DNA from: Corynebacterium frankenforstense DSM 45800
GTDB taxonomy: Bacteria > Actinomycetota > Actinomycetes > Mycobacteriales > Mycobacteriaceae
Assembly: GCF_001941485.1 (NCBI RefSeq)
Contig: NZ_CP009247.1
Location: 372,001-436,000 of the forward strand
Length of the DNA stretch: 64,000 bases
Reading direction: 5' to 3'
In this document: in pieces, positions 8,115 to 17,716 of the stretch
Layout of the letters: the number at the start of each line of letters is the position of its first letter
Numbering within the stretch: the stretch's first letter is position 1
Notes under the pieces: generated by a model
What the model was told of the DNA's origin: nothing
Database searches by the model: none
The model's input: the letters and a program-made list of their open reading frames with translations, nothing else
Program-made: the position numbers and the translations under genes

Positions 8115-10850
8115 GTGAGCGCAGAGGAGCAGGCGGCCCGCGCGGAGCAGACGCCGCCGTCCGGCGAGGGCCTCGACCAGGTCATCCAGCGCGCCCGGCA
8201 CGCCGCCGCCCGCGCCGGCGTCGAGGTCGAGGACGACGTGGTCACCCTCGTCTCCTGGGCCTTCGACCTCGAGGGCCTGGGCGAGGAGACCGTCGACGCC
8301 GGCGACGTCGAGCACCTCGTCGACGCCCTGCAGGCCGTGCCCGGCGTCCATGCGCGCGTCATCTACCCGGACGCCAGGGCGTGGGTCAGCGCGCCGTCGG
8401 AAATTCCGCGGGAGCGCCTCACGGCGATCTTCGCGCAGTTCGGGCTCACCGCCACCCCGACGCCGGCCACGCGCCGGCGCGTCGCGCAGCTCGAGCAGAC
8501 CCGGCACGCCCGGGTGCGCCGCAACCGCCGGCCCGTGCGCCGCTCCGCCGGCGAGGAGCGCGCCCTGCAGCGCGCCCGCCGCGAGGGCTGGCTGCGCGCC
8601 GCCGCCCGCGAGGACGCCGAGGCCGAACGCCGGAACAACGGCGCCCCCGCCTCCGCGACCGTCGCGCACGCCGTCAACCGGGGCCGGCTCGGCGAGAGCC
8701 GCGACGTGCTCTACACCGCCCGCGGGCTGATCACGACCCCGCGCCTGGTCACGGCCCTCGTGCTGACGATCCCGGTGCTGCTGCTCAGCCTCGTGACCGG
8801 CTGGCAGTTCGACTACTGGCAGTGGGTCACCCTCGCGCTGTCGCTGCCCGTGGTCACCTGGTGCGCCTGGCCGTTCCACCGCGCCCTGGCCGGCGGCGTG
8901 CGCCGCGGCGCGACCGCCCTGGACGGGGCGAGCTCGATCGCCGTGTCCGCCGCCTTCGTCTGGTCGCTCGGCGCGCTGCTGTTCACCGACGCGGGCCGGC
9001 CGGGCTGGCTCTCCGAGTCCGGCTTCTTCACCCCGCCGATGTTCGGCGGCTCCGGGCCCGACATCTTCCTCGACGTCGCCTGCGGCATGACCACGCTGCT
9101 GCTGGTCGGACGACGCTGGTCGATCCAGTCGCGCTCCAGCCTCGTCGAGGAGCTCGCCGCCGCACGCCCCGACCTGCACTCCGAGGTCACCATCGCGCAG
9201 CGGCGCCGCCACCCCAACGACCCGGAGGGCGAGCGCCTGCCGCTCGGCGAGGTCAACGTCGGCGACGACATCGTGCTCACCCCGGGCCAGCTCGTGCCCG
9301 TCGACGGCATGGTCGTCGGCGGCTCCGGCGTCATCGTCGCCTCGGTGCTCTCCGCCGCGCGCGGCCCGGACCACGGCCACGGCGAGGGCCACACCCACAT
9401 GCACGGCCACGGCCTGGGCCACCACCGCCACACCACGCCGACCTACCAGGTCAGCGTCGGCGGGCACGTCGGCGCCGGCGACCGGGTGGAGTCCGGCACC
9501 CTGAAGGTGCGCGTGCGCCGCACCGGCCACGCGACGCGCATCGCGGCCGTCGAGCGGTGGGTCGCCCAGGTCAACCGCCGCCAGAACGACGCGGTGATGC
9601 TCTCGACGCGCTCGGCGTCCTGGCTGATCGTCGTCTCCTGCTTCCTGGCCGTGGTCTCCTTCCTCGGCTGGTGGTGGTTCACCGGCAACCCGACCGGGGC
9701 CTTCGCCACCGGCCTGGCCGTGCTCGCCTGCGTCGCTCCGCCGGCGCTGGCGCTCTCCTCGGCCCTCGCGCTGCGCCTGGGCACCGAGGCCGGGGCCCGG
9801 CACGGCCTGCTGCTGCGCGACGGCGGCGTGATGCGCCGCCTGGAGAGCACCGACACGCTGATCTTCAACCGCGTGGGCACCCTGACCGCCTCCGACATGG
9901 TCGTCGAGTCCGTCAAGGCGCTGCCCGGCAACGACAAGGACCTGCTGCTGCGCGTGGCCGCCAGCCTCGTCGCGGACTCGCCGCACCCGGCCGCCCGCGC
10001 CATCGTGCGCGCCGCGCGCTCCATCCCGCACGCCCCGGGCGACACCGCCGTGCCGCGCCGCGTGCCCGTCACCAGCGCCAAGGTCACCGCCGGCGGCGAC
10101 TTCGTGGCCACCTGCACGCTGCCGGTCGACGGCCCCGAGGGCAGGCGCCGCGAGCGCCACGTCAACGCCCGCCTGTGGCGCCCGTGCACCGTCGGCGACC
10201 TCGACGAGCCGCTGGCCTCCCTGGCCTCCGCGCAGGGCACCCCGATCATCGTCGCGATCGGCGGCGTCGACCGCGGCGTGATCACCCTGCACGACCCGGT
10301 CAAGGAGGACGCCGCGGAGGCCGTCGACGGCATCGAGGGGCTCGGCATCGAGACCATGATGATCTCGCGCGACATCTACCCGGTCGCCCGCCGCTTCGCC
10401 GACAGCGTCGGCATCTCCCGGGTGCTCGCCGGCATCGCCCCCGGCCGCAAGGCCCGCACCGTGCGCACCGTGCACACGCAGGGCAACACGGTGACGATGG
10501 TCGGCGACGAGTCCGTCTCCGCCGCGCTGCGCGTGGCCGACGTCGGCGTGCTCGTATCGGGCACCGTCCCGCTCGAGCCCGACCGCGACGGCGACGAGAT
10601 CGACCGCGGTGTCGACGTGGTGGTGCTGCGCAAGGACGTCCGCGCCATCGAGGAGCTGCTCGCCCTGGCCCGCCGCGTGTGCCGCATCATCGACCGCAAC
10701 ATCCTCTTCGCCTGGGGCTACAACGCCGTCGCGGTCGTCGGCGCGCTCACCGGCGTGCTCCACCCGCTCGGCGCGACCGTCGCGATGCTCGCCGCCTCCC
10801 TGGTCATCGAGGCGATGTCCAACCTCGCCGCGCGGCCCGTGGAGTTCTGA
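8115..10850 (+). CDS. Degenerate P-type ATPase of the heavy-metal (P1B) type
   Basis: A 911-residue protein with the overall layout of a P1B ATPase: an N-terminal HMA-like part, paired hydrophobic helices from about 205, an actuator region, the CPx helix, a phosphorylation/nucleotide region and C-terminal helices. The catalytic signatures are broken. The DKTGTLT site reads FNRVGTLT, with Asn near residue 585 in place of the phosphorylated Asp. The CPC membrane motif reads CVAPP near 538. The TGES loop is replaced by a His-rich stretch (about 417-440, with GHGEGHTHMHGHGLGHH). The GDGxND hinge reads GDESVS near 797. Active transport by the standard cycle is therefore unlikely; metal binding, sensing or a scaffold role is possible. 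The gene is intact and lies between hemB and hemE. GTG follows a strong AAGGAGG site. Confidence 0.88.
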   Translation: MSAEEQAARAEQTPPSGEGLDQVIQRARHAAARAGVEVEDDVVTLVSWAFDLEGLGEETVDAGDVEHLVDALQAVPGVHARVIYPDARAWVSAPSEIPRERLTAIFAQFGLTATPTPATRRRVAQLEQTRHARVRRNRRPVRRSAGEERALQRARREGWLRAAAREDAEAERRNNGAPASATVAHAVNRGRLGESRDVLYTARGLITTPRLVTALVLTIPVLLLSLVTGWQFDYWQWVTLALSLPVVTWCAWPFHRALAGGVRRGATALDGASSIAVSAAFVWSLGALLFTDAGRPGWLSESGFFTPPMFGGSGPDIFLDVACGMTTLLLVGRRWSIQSRSSLVEELAAARPDLHSEVTIAQRRRHPNDPEGERLPLGEVNVGDDIVLTPGQLVPVDGMVVGGSGVIVASVLSAARGPDHGHGEGHTHMHGHGLGHHRHTTPTYQVSVGGHVGAGDRVESGTLKVRVRRTGHATRIAAVERWVAQVNRRQNDAVMLSTRSASWLIVVSCFLAVVSFLGWWWFTGNPTGAFATGLAVLACVAPPALALSSALALRLGTEAGARHGLLLRDGGVMRRLESTDTLIFNRVGTLTASDMVVESVKALPGNDKDLLLRVAASLVADSPHPAARAIVRAARSIPHAPGDTAVPRRVPVTSAKVTAGGDFVATCTLPVDGPEGRRRERHVNARLWRPCTVGDLDEPLASLASAQGTPIIVAIGGVDRGVITLHDPVKEDAAEAVDGIEGLGIETMMISRDIYPVARRFADSVGISRVLAGIAPGRKARTVRTVHTQGNTVTMVGDESVSAALRVADVGVLVSGTVPLEPDRDGDEIDRGVDVVVLRKDVRAIEELLALARRVCRIIDRNILFAWGYNAVAVVGALTGVLHPLGATVAMLAASLVIEAMSNLAARPVEF

Positions 10851-10855
10851 CCCAC

Positions 10856-11029
10856 CGATTGACGACGTCCCGCCCGTCCCCGTCGGCGGGCGCGGTGCGG
10901 GGTGTGCGACGCCGCACCGGGCGCGCCGCGCCCCGGACGGCACGGCGCGCGACACCGCGCGGGGCGCGGTGCGCGGCGCAGGCGGCGCCGGTGCGGCGCA
11001 CGCGGGGGTACGCACGGCGTCGGCAAGCG
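10856..11029. repeat. Spacer bounded by two inverted copies of the dispersed repeat
   Basis: A reverse-strand core at 10856-10869 and a forward core at 11016-11029 face outward-inward around about 145 bases of extremely GC-rich, self-complementary sequence. It fills most of the gap between the P-type ATPase gene and hemE and contains no gene. Confidence 0.6.
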
Positions 11030-11062
11030 CACGGCGGTTGGCCGGGCCCCGACGGGTTCGGG

Positions 11063-11068
11063 CACAAT
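11063..11068 (+). promoter_or_regulatory. Leaderless-type -10 box of hemE
   Basis: CACAAT ends seven bases before the hemE ATG, placing the transcription start at or next to the start codon. No ribosome binding site is present. Confidence 0.5.
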
Positions 11069-11075
11069 CGGGGGC

Positions 11076-12152
11076 ATGATCACCCCATCCCCGGCACGTC
11101 GCCGGCTCACCCGCGCCCCGTTCCTCGACGCCGTCGCCGGGCGGACCCCGACGCGCACGCCGGTGTGGTTCATGCGCCAGGCCGGCCGCTCGCTGCCGGA
11201 GTACCGCGAGATCCGCGCCGGGGTGGGCATGCTCGAGTCCTGCTTCCGGCCCGACCTGCTCACCGAGATCACCCTGCAGCCGGTGCGCCGCCACGACGTC
11301 GACGCCGCGATCCTCTTCTCCGACATCGTCGTCCCGCTCAAGGCCGCCGGCGTCGGCGTGGACATCGTGCCCGGCCGCGGGCCCGTCATGGACCACCCCG
11401 TGCGCACCCGCGCCGACGTCGACGCGCTGCCCGTGCTCGAGGAGCCGGTGGCCGAGGTCGGCGAGGGCATCTCCGGGATCCTCGACGGCCTGCGCGACGA
11501 CCAGGTGCTCATCGGCTTCGCAGGTGCCCCGTTCACCCTGGCCAGCTACCTCGTTGAGGGCGGGCCGAGCAAGAACCACCGGCACACCAAGGCCCTGATG
11601 CACACCGAGCCGGAGACCTGGCACGCGCTCATGGAGCGCCTCGTGCCCACGGTCACCGCGTTCCTGTCCGGGCAGATCGCCGCCGGTGTCGACGCCGTCC
11701 AGCTCTTCGACTCCTGGGCCGGCTACCTCTCGGAGTACGACTACCGCGAGCACGTCCTGCCGTACTCGCGGCGCATCTTCGAGGCCGTCGCCGGCGCGGA
11801 GATCCCGCGCATCCACTTCGGCGTGACCACCGGCGAGCTGCTCGCCGACATGGCGCAGGCCGGCCCCGAGGTCGTCGGCGTGGACTGGCGCGTGCCGCTG
11901 GACCGCGCCGCCGAGCGCATCTTCCGCGCGGCCGGGCCGAAGGTGCTGCAGGGTAACCTGGACCCCGCGCTGCTGTTCGCCGGTCCCGACGTCGTGCGCG
12001 CCGAGGTGGAGCGCATCCGCGCCGCCGCGCGCCGGGCGGTCGACGAGGGCTACGCCACCGGCCACATCTTCAACCTGGGCCACGGCGTGCTGCCCGAGAC
12101 CCCCGCCGAGGCCGTCACCGAGGCCGTCCGCATCGTCCACGAGACGGATTAG
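11076..12152 (+). CDS. hemE: Uroporphyrinogen decarboxylase
   Basis: Converts uroporphyrinogen III to coproporphyrinogen III. The 358-residue product shows the signature WFMRQAGRSLPEYR near residues 29-42, GFAGAPFTLASY, the FDSWAG segment and the C-terminal FNLGHGVLPETP. The ATG was chosen because a -10 box (11063-11068) lies seven bases before it and no ribosome binding site exists further upstream. hemY follows after 55 bases. Confidence 0.96.
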   Translation: MITPSPARRRLTRAPFLDAVAGRTPTRTPVWFMRQAGRSLPEYREIRAGVGMLESCFRPDLLTEITLQPVRRHDVDAAILFSDIVVPLKAAGVGVDIVPGRGPVMDHPVRTRADVDALPVLEEPVAEVGEGISGILDGLRDDQVLIGFAGAPFTLASYLVEGGPSKNHRHTKALMHTEPETWHALMERLVPTVTAFLSGQIAAGVDAVQLFDSWAGYLSEYDYREHVLPYSRRIFEAVAGAEIPRIHFGVTTGELLADMAQAGPEVVGVDWRVPLDRAAERIFRAAGPKVLQGNLDPALLFAGPDVVRAEVERIRAAARRAVDEGYATGHIFNLGHGVLPETPAEAVTEAVRIVHETD

Positions 12153-12207
12153 CGCCCGCGAGACACGCGGGTAGTCGAGTAGTGAAGTAGTGAAGGAGCA
12201 CAACCCC

Positions 12208-13773
12208 GTGCGTTACGCCATCATCGGGGCCGGCATCGCCGGCCTGACCGCCGCCTGGGAGATCCACCGCCGCGACCCGGAGGCCGAGGTCGAGGTCTTC
12301 GAGGCCACCGACCGCATCGGCGGCAAGCTGCGCTCGGTGCCCTTCGAGGGCGGCCCCGTCGACCTCGGCGCGGAGGCCTTCCTGGTGCGCCGGCCCGCCG
12401 CCCGCGAGCTCATCGACGAGCTCGGTCTGGGCGACGACGTGGTGGGCACCTCCGGGCTGCACTCGACCGTCTTCACCGGCGGGGTCATGAAGCCGCTGCC
12501 GGCGGGCACCGTCATGGGCATCCCGGCCACGAGCGGGCCGGTGGCCCACCTGGTCTCCGCGGAGACCGCCGCGCGCATCGACGCCGAGGGCGACGCCGAG
12601 CCGGTCGACTGGCCGGTCGGCGGCGACCTCAACGTCGGTGAGCTGGTGCGGGCGCGCTACGGCGGCGAGGTCGTCGAGCGGGCCGTCTCCGCGCTGCTCG
12701 GCGGCGTCTACTCCTGCACCGCCGACGACCTCGGCGTGCGCGCGACCGTGCCGCAGCTCGCCGAGGCCTTCGACGCGATGGTCGAGGCCGGCGAGAAGCC
12801 CACGCTCTCCGGGGCCGTGCAGCGCGTGCTCGACTCCCGGGCCGCGCAGGCCGCCGCGAAGCGTGGGGAGAAGGAGGCGCGCGGCTCCGTGGCCGCGACC
12901 GCCGAGCCGAGCACCAGTGCCGCGCACCCCGCCGGGACGCAGGCCACGGGCGCCGGCGACGGCGCCCAGCCCGCCGACGGTGCGGGTGGCGCCGAGGGCG
13001 ACCAGGACGGCGTCGGCAAGCGGAGGAAGCGCCCCGTCATCTTCGGCACCCTGCGCGGCGGCTTCCGCGAGCTCTACGAGGCGCTCGCCGAGGCCTCCGG
13101 CGCCAGGATCTACCTCGACGCCTTCGTCAGCGGTCTCACCCGCGACGGCGAGGGCTACCGCCTGACCGGCGCCGGCGAGGGCACGTACGACGCCGTGCTG
13201 CTGGCCACCCCGGCACCGACCACCGCCCGCCTGCTCGCGGCCGTCTCCCCGGCGACCGCCGAGGCGCTGGGGCCGGTCAAGCTCGCCGGCTCCGTCGTGG
13301 TGGGGCTGCGCCTCGAGTCGGGCGAGGGCTTCCCGGAGAACTCCGGGGTGCTCGTCGCCGGCGACGAGCCCGGCGTGCACGCCAAGGCCTTCACCTTCTC
13401 GTCGAAGAAGTGGCCGCACCTGGCCGAGCGCGGCGGGCTGACCCTGCGCGCCAGCTTCGGCCGCTTCGGCGACGACGCGCTGATCCGCGAGGACGAGGAC
13501 ACCCTCGTCGACTACGCGCTCGACGACCTGAAGACGATCACCGGCTTCGACGCCCGCGAGGCCGGCGTGGCCGAGATCTACGTGCAGCGCTGGCTCGGCG
13601 GGATCCCGCGTTACGACGAGCACCACCTCGAGCACGTCGCCGCCGCCCGCGCGGCCGTCGCCGAGGTGCCCGGCGTCGAGGTCACCGGCTCCTGGGCCGG
13701 CGGCGTCGGCGTGCCGGCCGTCATCGCCGACGCGCGTGCGGCCGCCGCCCGGCTGCTCGGCCAGGGGGACTGA
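12208..13773 (+). CDS. hemY: Coproporphyrinogen/protoporphyrinogen oxidase (HemY type)
   Basis: A 521-residue FAD-dependent oxidase, in Gram-positives normally coproporphyrinogen III oxidase of the coproporphyrin-dependent heme route. The N-terminal dinucleotide fold reads [14 protein letters not shown], followed by RIGGKLRS; the C-terminal [20 protein letters not shown] closes the FAD site. GTG at 12208 follows AAGGAG; an earlier in-frame GTG at 12190 overlaps that site. Residues about 212-275 are an Ala/Gly/Thr-rich insertion ending on a repeat core (13009-13022) in the middle of the substrate domain. Confidence 0.93.
   Translation: MRYAIIGAGIAGLTAAWEIHRRDPEAEVEVFEATDRIGGKLRSVPFEGGPVDLGAEAFLVRRPAARELIDELGLGDDVVGTSGLHSTVFTGGVMKPLPAGTVMGIPATSGPVAHLVSAETAARIDAEGDAEPVDWPVGGDLNVGELVRARYGGEVVERAVSALLGGVYSCTADDLGVRATVPQLAEAFDAMVEAGEKPTLSGAVQRVLDSRAAQAAAKRGEKEARGSVAATAEPSTSAAHPAGTQATGAGDGAQPADGAGGAEGDQDGVGKRRKRPVIFGTLRGGFRELYEALAEASGARIYLDAFVSGLTRDGEGYRLTGAGEGTYDAVLLATPAPTTARLLAAVSPATAEALGPVKLAGSVVVGLRLESGEGFPENSGVLVAGDEPGVHAKAFTFSSKKWPHLAERGGLTLRASFGRFGDDALIREDEDTLVDYALDDLKTITGFDAREAGVAEIYVQRWLGGIPRYDEHHLEHVAAARAAVAEVPGVEVTGSWAGGVGVPAVIADARAAAARLLGQGD
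13009..13022 (+). repeat. Dispersed repeat core inside hemY
   Basis: An exact core match (GGCGTCGGCAAGCG) encoding GVGK at the end of the HemY low-complexity insertion. Confidence 0.6.
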
Positions 13774-13887
13774 GCCCGGCGCCGGGCGCGCGCCGGGCGG
13801 TGCGCGCCAGGTGCCGCGCCATGTGCACGCTGCCGGGGGAGGGGCACCGCACACCGCGGCCGGTGGGGACATCCGGGCGGTGGTCCC

Positions 13888-13893
13888 TACAAT
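13888..13893 (+). promoter_or_regulatory. Leaderless-type -10 box of hemL
   Basis: TACAAT ends seven bases before the hemL ATG at 13901 and overlaps a nearer upstream ATG, which rules that earlier start out. Confidence 0.6.
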
Positions 13894-13900
13894 GGTCCCC

Positions 13901-15229
13901 ATGACTACCCCCGGTTCCCAGCCCACCTCCGAAAACACCGCCCGGTCCGCCGAGATGTTCACCGAGGCCCGCCGGCTCACCCCCGGCGGGGTGAACTCCC
14001 CGGTGCGCGCCTTCGGCTCCGTCGGCGGCCAGACCCGTTTCATCGAGTCGGCCACGGGCTCGCACCTGACCGACGTCGACGGCAACGACTACGTCGACCT
14101 GGTCTGCTCCTGGGGCCCGATGCTGATGGGCAACGCGCACCCGGCCGTCGTCGAGGCCGTGCGTGAGGCCGCGCTCAAGGGCCTGTCCTTCGGCACGCCC
14201 TCCTACGGCGAGGTCGAGCTGGCCCGCCTGATCGTCGACCGCACCTCCGTCGAGGAGGTCCGCCTGGTCAACTCCGGCACCGAGGCGACGATGTCCGCCG
14301 TGCGCCTGGCCCGCGGCTACACCGGCCGGCCGAAGGTGCTCAAGTTCGAGGGCTGCTACCACGGCCACGTCGACGCGCTGCTGGCCTCGGCCGGCTCGGG
14401 GGTGGCGACCTTCGCGCTGCCGGACTCGCCGGGGGTGACCGGCGCGGCCGCCGCCGACACCATCGTCGTGCCCTACAACGACCTCGAGGCCGTGCGCGGC
14501 GCCTTCGCCGAGCACCCGGGCGAGATCGCCTGCATCATCGCCGAGGCCGCCGCCGGCAACATGGGCACCGTCGCCCCGGACGAGGGCTTCAACGCCGCGC
14601 TCAAGGAGATCGCGCACGCCGACGGCGCGCTGCTCATCCTCGACGAGGTCATGACCGGCTTCCGCACCTCCTACAACGGCTGGTACGGCGTCGACGGGGT
14701 CGCCGGCGACCTGACCACCTTCGGCAAGGTCGTCTCCGGCGGCCTGCCCGCGGCGGCCTTCGGCGGGCGCGCCGAGATCATGAAGCACCTCGCCCCGGAG
14801 GGCCCCGTCTACCAGGCGGGCACCCTGTCCGGTAACCCGGTGGCCACCGCCGCGGGTGTGGCCTCGCTGACCAGCGCCACCCCGGAGGTCTACGACGCGG
14901 TGAGCGCCAACGCCGACCGCCTGGCCGGCCTGATCGACACCGCACTGGAGGCCGAGGGCGTGCCGCACCACATCCAGCGCGCCGCCACGATGCTCTCGGT
15001 GCGTTTCGCCGAGGGCGCCGGCCGCAACTTCTCCGACATGAAGGCCGCGGACACGTTCCGCTACCCGGCGTTCTTCCACGCGCTGCTCGACGCGGGCGTC
15101 TACGCCCCGCCGAGCGTCTTCGAGACCTGGTTTGTCTCGTCGGCGCTCACCGACGATGATTTTGAGCGCATCGAGGCCGCGCTCGCCCCGGCCGCCCGCG
15201 CCGCCGCCGCGGCCGACCCGAACTCCTAG
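13901..15229 (+). CDS. hemL: Glutamate-1-semialdehyde 2,1-aminomutase
   Basis: PLP enzyme turning glutamate-1-semialdehyde into 5-aminolevulinate, the step after HemA. The 442-residue product carries [11 protein letters not shown], the GTEATMSA segment, LDEVMTGFR and the PLP lysine in [17 protein letters not shown]. The start at 13901 is set by a -10 box seven bases upstream, implying a leaderless transcript. The histidine phosphatase gene follows after nine bases. Confidence 0.96.
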   Translation: MTTPGSQPTSENTARSAEMFTEARRLTPGGVNSPVRAFGSVGGQTRFIESATGSHLTDVDGNDYVDLVCSWGPMLMGNAHPAVVEAVREAALKGLSFGTPSYGEVELARLIVDRTSVEEVRLVNSGTEATMSAVRLARGYTGRPKVLKFEGCYHGHVDALLASAGSGVATFALPDSPGVTGAAAADTIVVPYNDLEAVRGAFAEHPGEIACIIAEAAAGNMGTVAPDEGFNAALKEIAHADGALLILDEVMTGFRTSYNGWYGVDGVAGDLTTFGKVVSGGLPAAAFGGRAEIMKHLAPEGPVYQAGTLSGNPVATAAGVASLTSATPEVYDAVSANADRLAGLIDTALEAEGVPHHIQRAATMLSVRFAEGAGRNFSDMKAADTFRYPAFFHALLDAGVYAPPSVFETWFVSSALTDDDFERIEAALAPAARAAAAADPNS

Positions 15230-15238
15230 GAGACAGCC

Positions 15239-15847
15239 ATGTCCACGACGATCGTCCACCTCGTGCGCCACGGGGAGGTGCACAACCCGGAGCGCGTGCT
15301 CTACGGTCGCCTGCCGGGCTTCCGCCTCTCCGCGCGCGGGGAGTCCCAGGCCGCGCGCACGGCCCAGGCCTTCGAGGGCCACGACGTGACCCACCTGGCC
15401 TGCTCGCCGTTGCAGCGCACCCGCCAGACCGCGTTGCCGATGGCGCGCGTGACGGGCCTGGAGCCGCAGGTCGACGAGGACCTCATCGAGGCGGGCAACC
15501 GCTTCGAGGGGCTGCGCACCAAGGGCTGGCGCACCCAGCTGATCAACCCGGTGCGCTGGCCGCTGATGGTCGACCCCTCCGAGCCGAGCTGGGGCGAGCC
15601 CTACCGCGACATCCAGTCGCGCATGCTCGACGCCGTCGAGCGCGCCCGCCTGGCCGCCGAGGGTCACGAGGCCGTGCTGGTCACCCACCAGCTGCCGATC
15701 GTGACCGTGCAGCGCTGGGTCGCCGGTCTCGACGTCGCGCACATGCCGTGGGACCGCCGCTGCGAGCTGGCGAGCGTGACCTCGCTGGTCTTCCGCGGCG
15801 CCGCCGTCGCCGAGTGCGTCTACACCGAGCCCGCGCAGGAGATCTGA
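15239..15847 (+). CDS. Histidine phosphatase (phosphoglycerate-mutase-like)
   Basis: A 202-residue cytoplasmic member of the histidine phosphatase superfamily. The catalytic motif LVRHGEVHN lies at residues 7-15, the central Glu lies in EAGNRFEG near 87, and the second His in LVTHQLPIV near 146. Substrate is unknown; corynebacterial gene order places a gpmB-like gene here between hemL and cytochrome c maturation genes. ATG follows AGGAGAC. The ResA-like gene starts two bases after its stop. Confidence 0.9.
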   Translation: MSTTIVHLVRHGEVHNPERVLYGRLPGFRLSARGESQAARTAQAFEGHDVTHLACSPLQRTRQTALPMARVTGLEPQVDEDLIEAGNRFEGLRTKGWRTQLINPVRWPLMVDPSEPSWGEPYRDIQSRMLDAVERARLAAEGHEAVLVTHQLPIVTVQRWVAGLDVAHMPWDRRCELASVTSLVFRGAAVAECVYTEPAQEI

Positions 15848-15849
15848 CT

Positions 15850-16605
15850 GTGGCGGAACCCCTCAATTTCCGACGTCCCGCCCTGCGCCGCCGCGGTTCC
15901 CGCGCTGTGGGTGCGGGTGCCGGCGCCGTGGGCGCCGGGCGTTCTGACCGGACCGTCCGCGACGTCGTCTGCGGCGGTGCCGGTGGTCGCGTGCGCCGCG
16001 CCGCGCGCGTGGCCGGGCTGCTGGGCGCCGTCGTGGTGGCGGCGGGCACGTTGTCGGCGTGCTCGATGGAGGACGCCGGCGGCGACGACGCCGTGGCCAT
16101 CGGCGGCACCTTCGACTTCTACTCGCCGAGCGGCAGCACCGAGGTCTTCTACGACGAGTCCGAGCGCGCCCCGCTGCAGGGCTTCTCGGGTGAGTCGCTG
16201 ATGGACGAGGGCGAGACGATCTCGCTGTCGGACTTCGACGGCCAGGTCGTCGTGCTCAACGCCTGGGGGCAGTGGTGCGCGCCGTGCCGCGCGGAGGTCG
16301 ACGACCTCGAGCGCCTGCAGGAGTCCTTCCGGGAGGGCGACAAGCCCGCCACGGTGCTCGGCATCAACGTGCGCGACCACAACGCGGAGATCGCGCGGGA
16401 CTTCGTCAAGGACAACGGGGTGACCTACCCCTCGATCTACGACCCGCCGTTCCGCACCGCCGCCGCGCTCGGCGGCGTGCCCACCTCCGTGGTGCCCACG
16501 ACGATCGTGCTGGACAAGCAGCACCGTCCGGCCGCCGTCTTCCTGCGCGGGATCACCGACACCGAGATTTCCGAGGTCGTCGACGGCCTCCTGGAGGAGC
16601 AGTGA
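15850..16605 (+). CDS. ResA-like thiol-disulfide lipoprotein for cytochrome c maturation
   Basis: A 251-residue TlpA/ResA-type thioredoxin. A hydrophobic signal with a lipobox (LSAC) precedes the extracytoplasmic domain; the active site is WCAPC in NAWGQWCAPCRAE, and the cis-Pro loop is visible as VVPTTIV. It would reduce apocytochrome c thiols. The GTG at 15850 adds about 47 Arg/Gly/Ala-rich residues before the signal, encoded by repeat-like DNA (15865-15877 and near 15960). A GTG at 15991 would give a conventional lipoprotein signal and may be the true start. Confidence 0.88.
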   Translation: MAEPLNFRRPALRRRGSRAVGAGAGAVGAGRSDRTVRDVVCGGAGGRVRRAARVAGLLGAVVVAAGTLSACSMEDAGGDDAVAIGGTFDFYSPSGSTEVFYDESERAPLQGFSGESLMDEGETISLSDFDGQVVVLNAWGQWCAPCRAEVDDLERLQESFREGDKPATVLGINVRDHNAEIARDFVKDNGVTYPSIYDPPFRTAAALGGVPTSVVPTTIVLDKQHRPAAVFLRGITDTEISEVVDGLLEEQ

Positions 16606-17540
16606 ACCTTTCGACGGTGACGGAGTTCCTGGTCGGCGGCGCGGCGTCGGCGGGCCAGGCAGCCGGCGCGACCGGCGCGACCGGCGCGGCGGGGGCATCC
16701 GACACGGCGTTCCTGGCGGACGGCGCTGCTTCGGCGGGCGTTGACCTGCTCGCCGCCGGCGGGACCTTCGCCGAGACGGTCGCCGGCGGCCCGCTGGTGC
16801 TGGCCCTGGTGGCCGCGGCGCTGGCCGGCCTGGTCTCCTTCGCCACCCCGTGCGTGGTGCCGCTGGTGCCCGGCTACCTCTCCTACCTGGCCGGCACGGT
16901 CGGCGGGGAGATGGACTACTCCGGCGAGCACGGCCCGACCGTGGGCCGGCGCCGCCAGTGGGCCGTGGTCATCGCCGCGCTGCTGTTCATCCTCGGCTTC
17001 ACGGTGGTCTTCGTGCTCGGCACGGCCACCGTCTTCGGCGCGATCGGGATGCTCACCCTCAATGCCGAGACGCTCATGCGCGTCGGCGGGGTGGTCACCA
17101 TCGTGATGGGCCTGGTCTTCCTGGGCTTCATCCCGGGGCTGCAGCGCGACACGCGCATGAGCCCGAAGCGGGTGACCACCTGGGTCGGCGCGCCGCTGCT
17201 CGGCGGCGTCTTCGCCCTGGGCTGGACGCCGTGCCTGGGCCCGACGCTGGCGGCGATCGTCTCGGTGGCCGCCGGCACCGAGGGCACCACGGCCGCGCGC
17301 GGGGTGGTGCTCATCGTGGCCTACTGCCTGGGCCTCGGCCTGCCGTTCCTGCTGCTCGCGCTGGGCTCGACCTGGGCGCTGCGGGGCGTGGGCTGGCTGC
17401 GCAGGCACTCCCGTACCATCCAGGTCATCGGCGGGGTCCTGATGATCCTCGTGGGCCTCGCGCTGGTGACCGGGGTGTGGGCCGAGTTCGTCGGCTGGGT
17501 CCGCCAGTGGACGCTCGGCTACGGAACGACCGTGATCTAG
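16602..17540 (+). CDS. ccdA: Cytochrome c biogenesis membrane protein CcdA
   Basis: A 312-residue DsbD/CcdA-family membrane protein that carries electrons from cytoplasmic thioredoxin to the ResA-like lipoprotein. After a low-complexity start (GATGATGAAG) and about 60 residues, six helices follow. The paired cysteines sit in FATPCVVPLVPGYL and in LGWTPCLGPTLA. The GTG overlaps the stop codon of the thioredoxin gene, so the two are translationally coupled. Confidence 0.95.
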   Translation: MNLSTVTEFLVGGAASAGQAAGATGATGAAGASDTAFLADGAASAGVDLLAAGGTFAETVAGGPLVLALVAAALAGLVSFATPCVVPLVPGYLSYLAGTVGGEMDYSGEHGPTVGRRRQWAVVIAALLFILGFTVVFVLGTATVFGAIGMLTLNAETLMRVGGVVTIVMGLVFLGFIPGLQRDTRMSPKRVTTWVGAPLLGGVFALGWTPCLGPTLAAIVSVAAGTEGTTAARGVVLIVAYCLGLGLPFLLLALGSTWALRGVGWLRRHSRTIQVIGGVLMILVGLALVTGVWAEFVGWVRQWTLGYGTTVI

Positions 17541-17716
17541 GATCGCCCGAGGCCGGTGCCGGCGCAGGTGAGACCTGGGCGCGACCGGTGCGCGGTCGGC
17601 GCCACGGTCCCGGCGGAGGACAGCACGGCCGACGAAGGCCGCCCGCGGCAGCAACCGCCCGGGCATGACCCCGGAAAAATCCGATACCCGACCAGAGGAC
17701 AGAGGAGAAGGAACAG

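Noticed and set aside
7959-12203. A very long open frame on the reverse strand across the ATPase and hemE genes
   Set aside because: It mirrors high-GC codon bias opposite well-supported genes, has no recognisable domain and no ribosome binding site. Similar frames opposite cobA/hemD, hemL and menD were rejected for the same reason.
13736-13900. Upstream extension of hemL
   Set aside because: The TACAAT box at 13888-13893 places transcription start at the ATG 13901.
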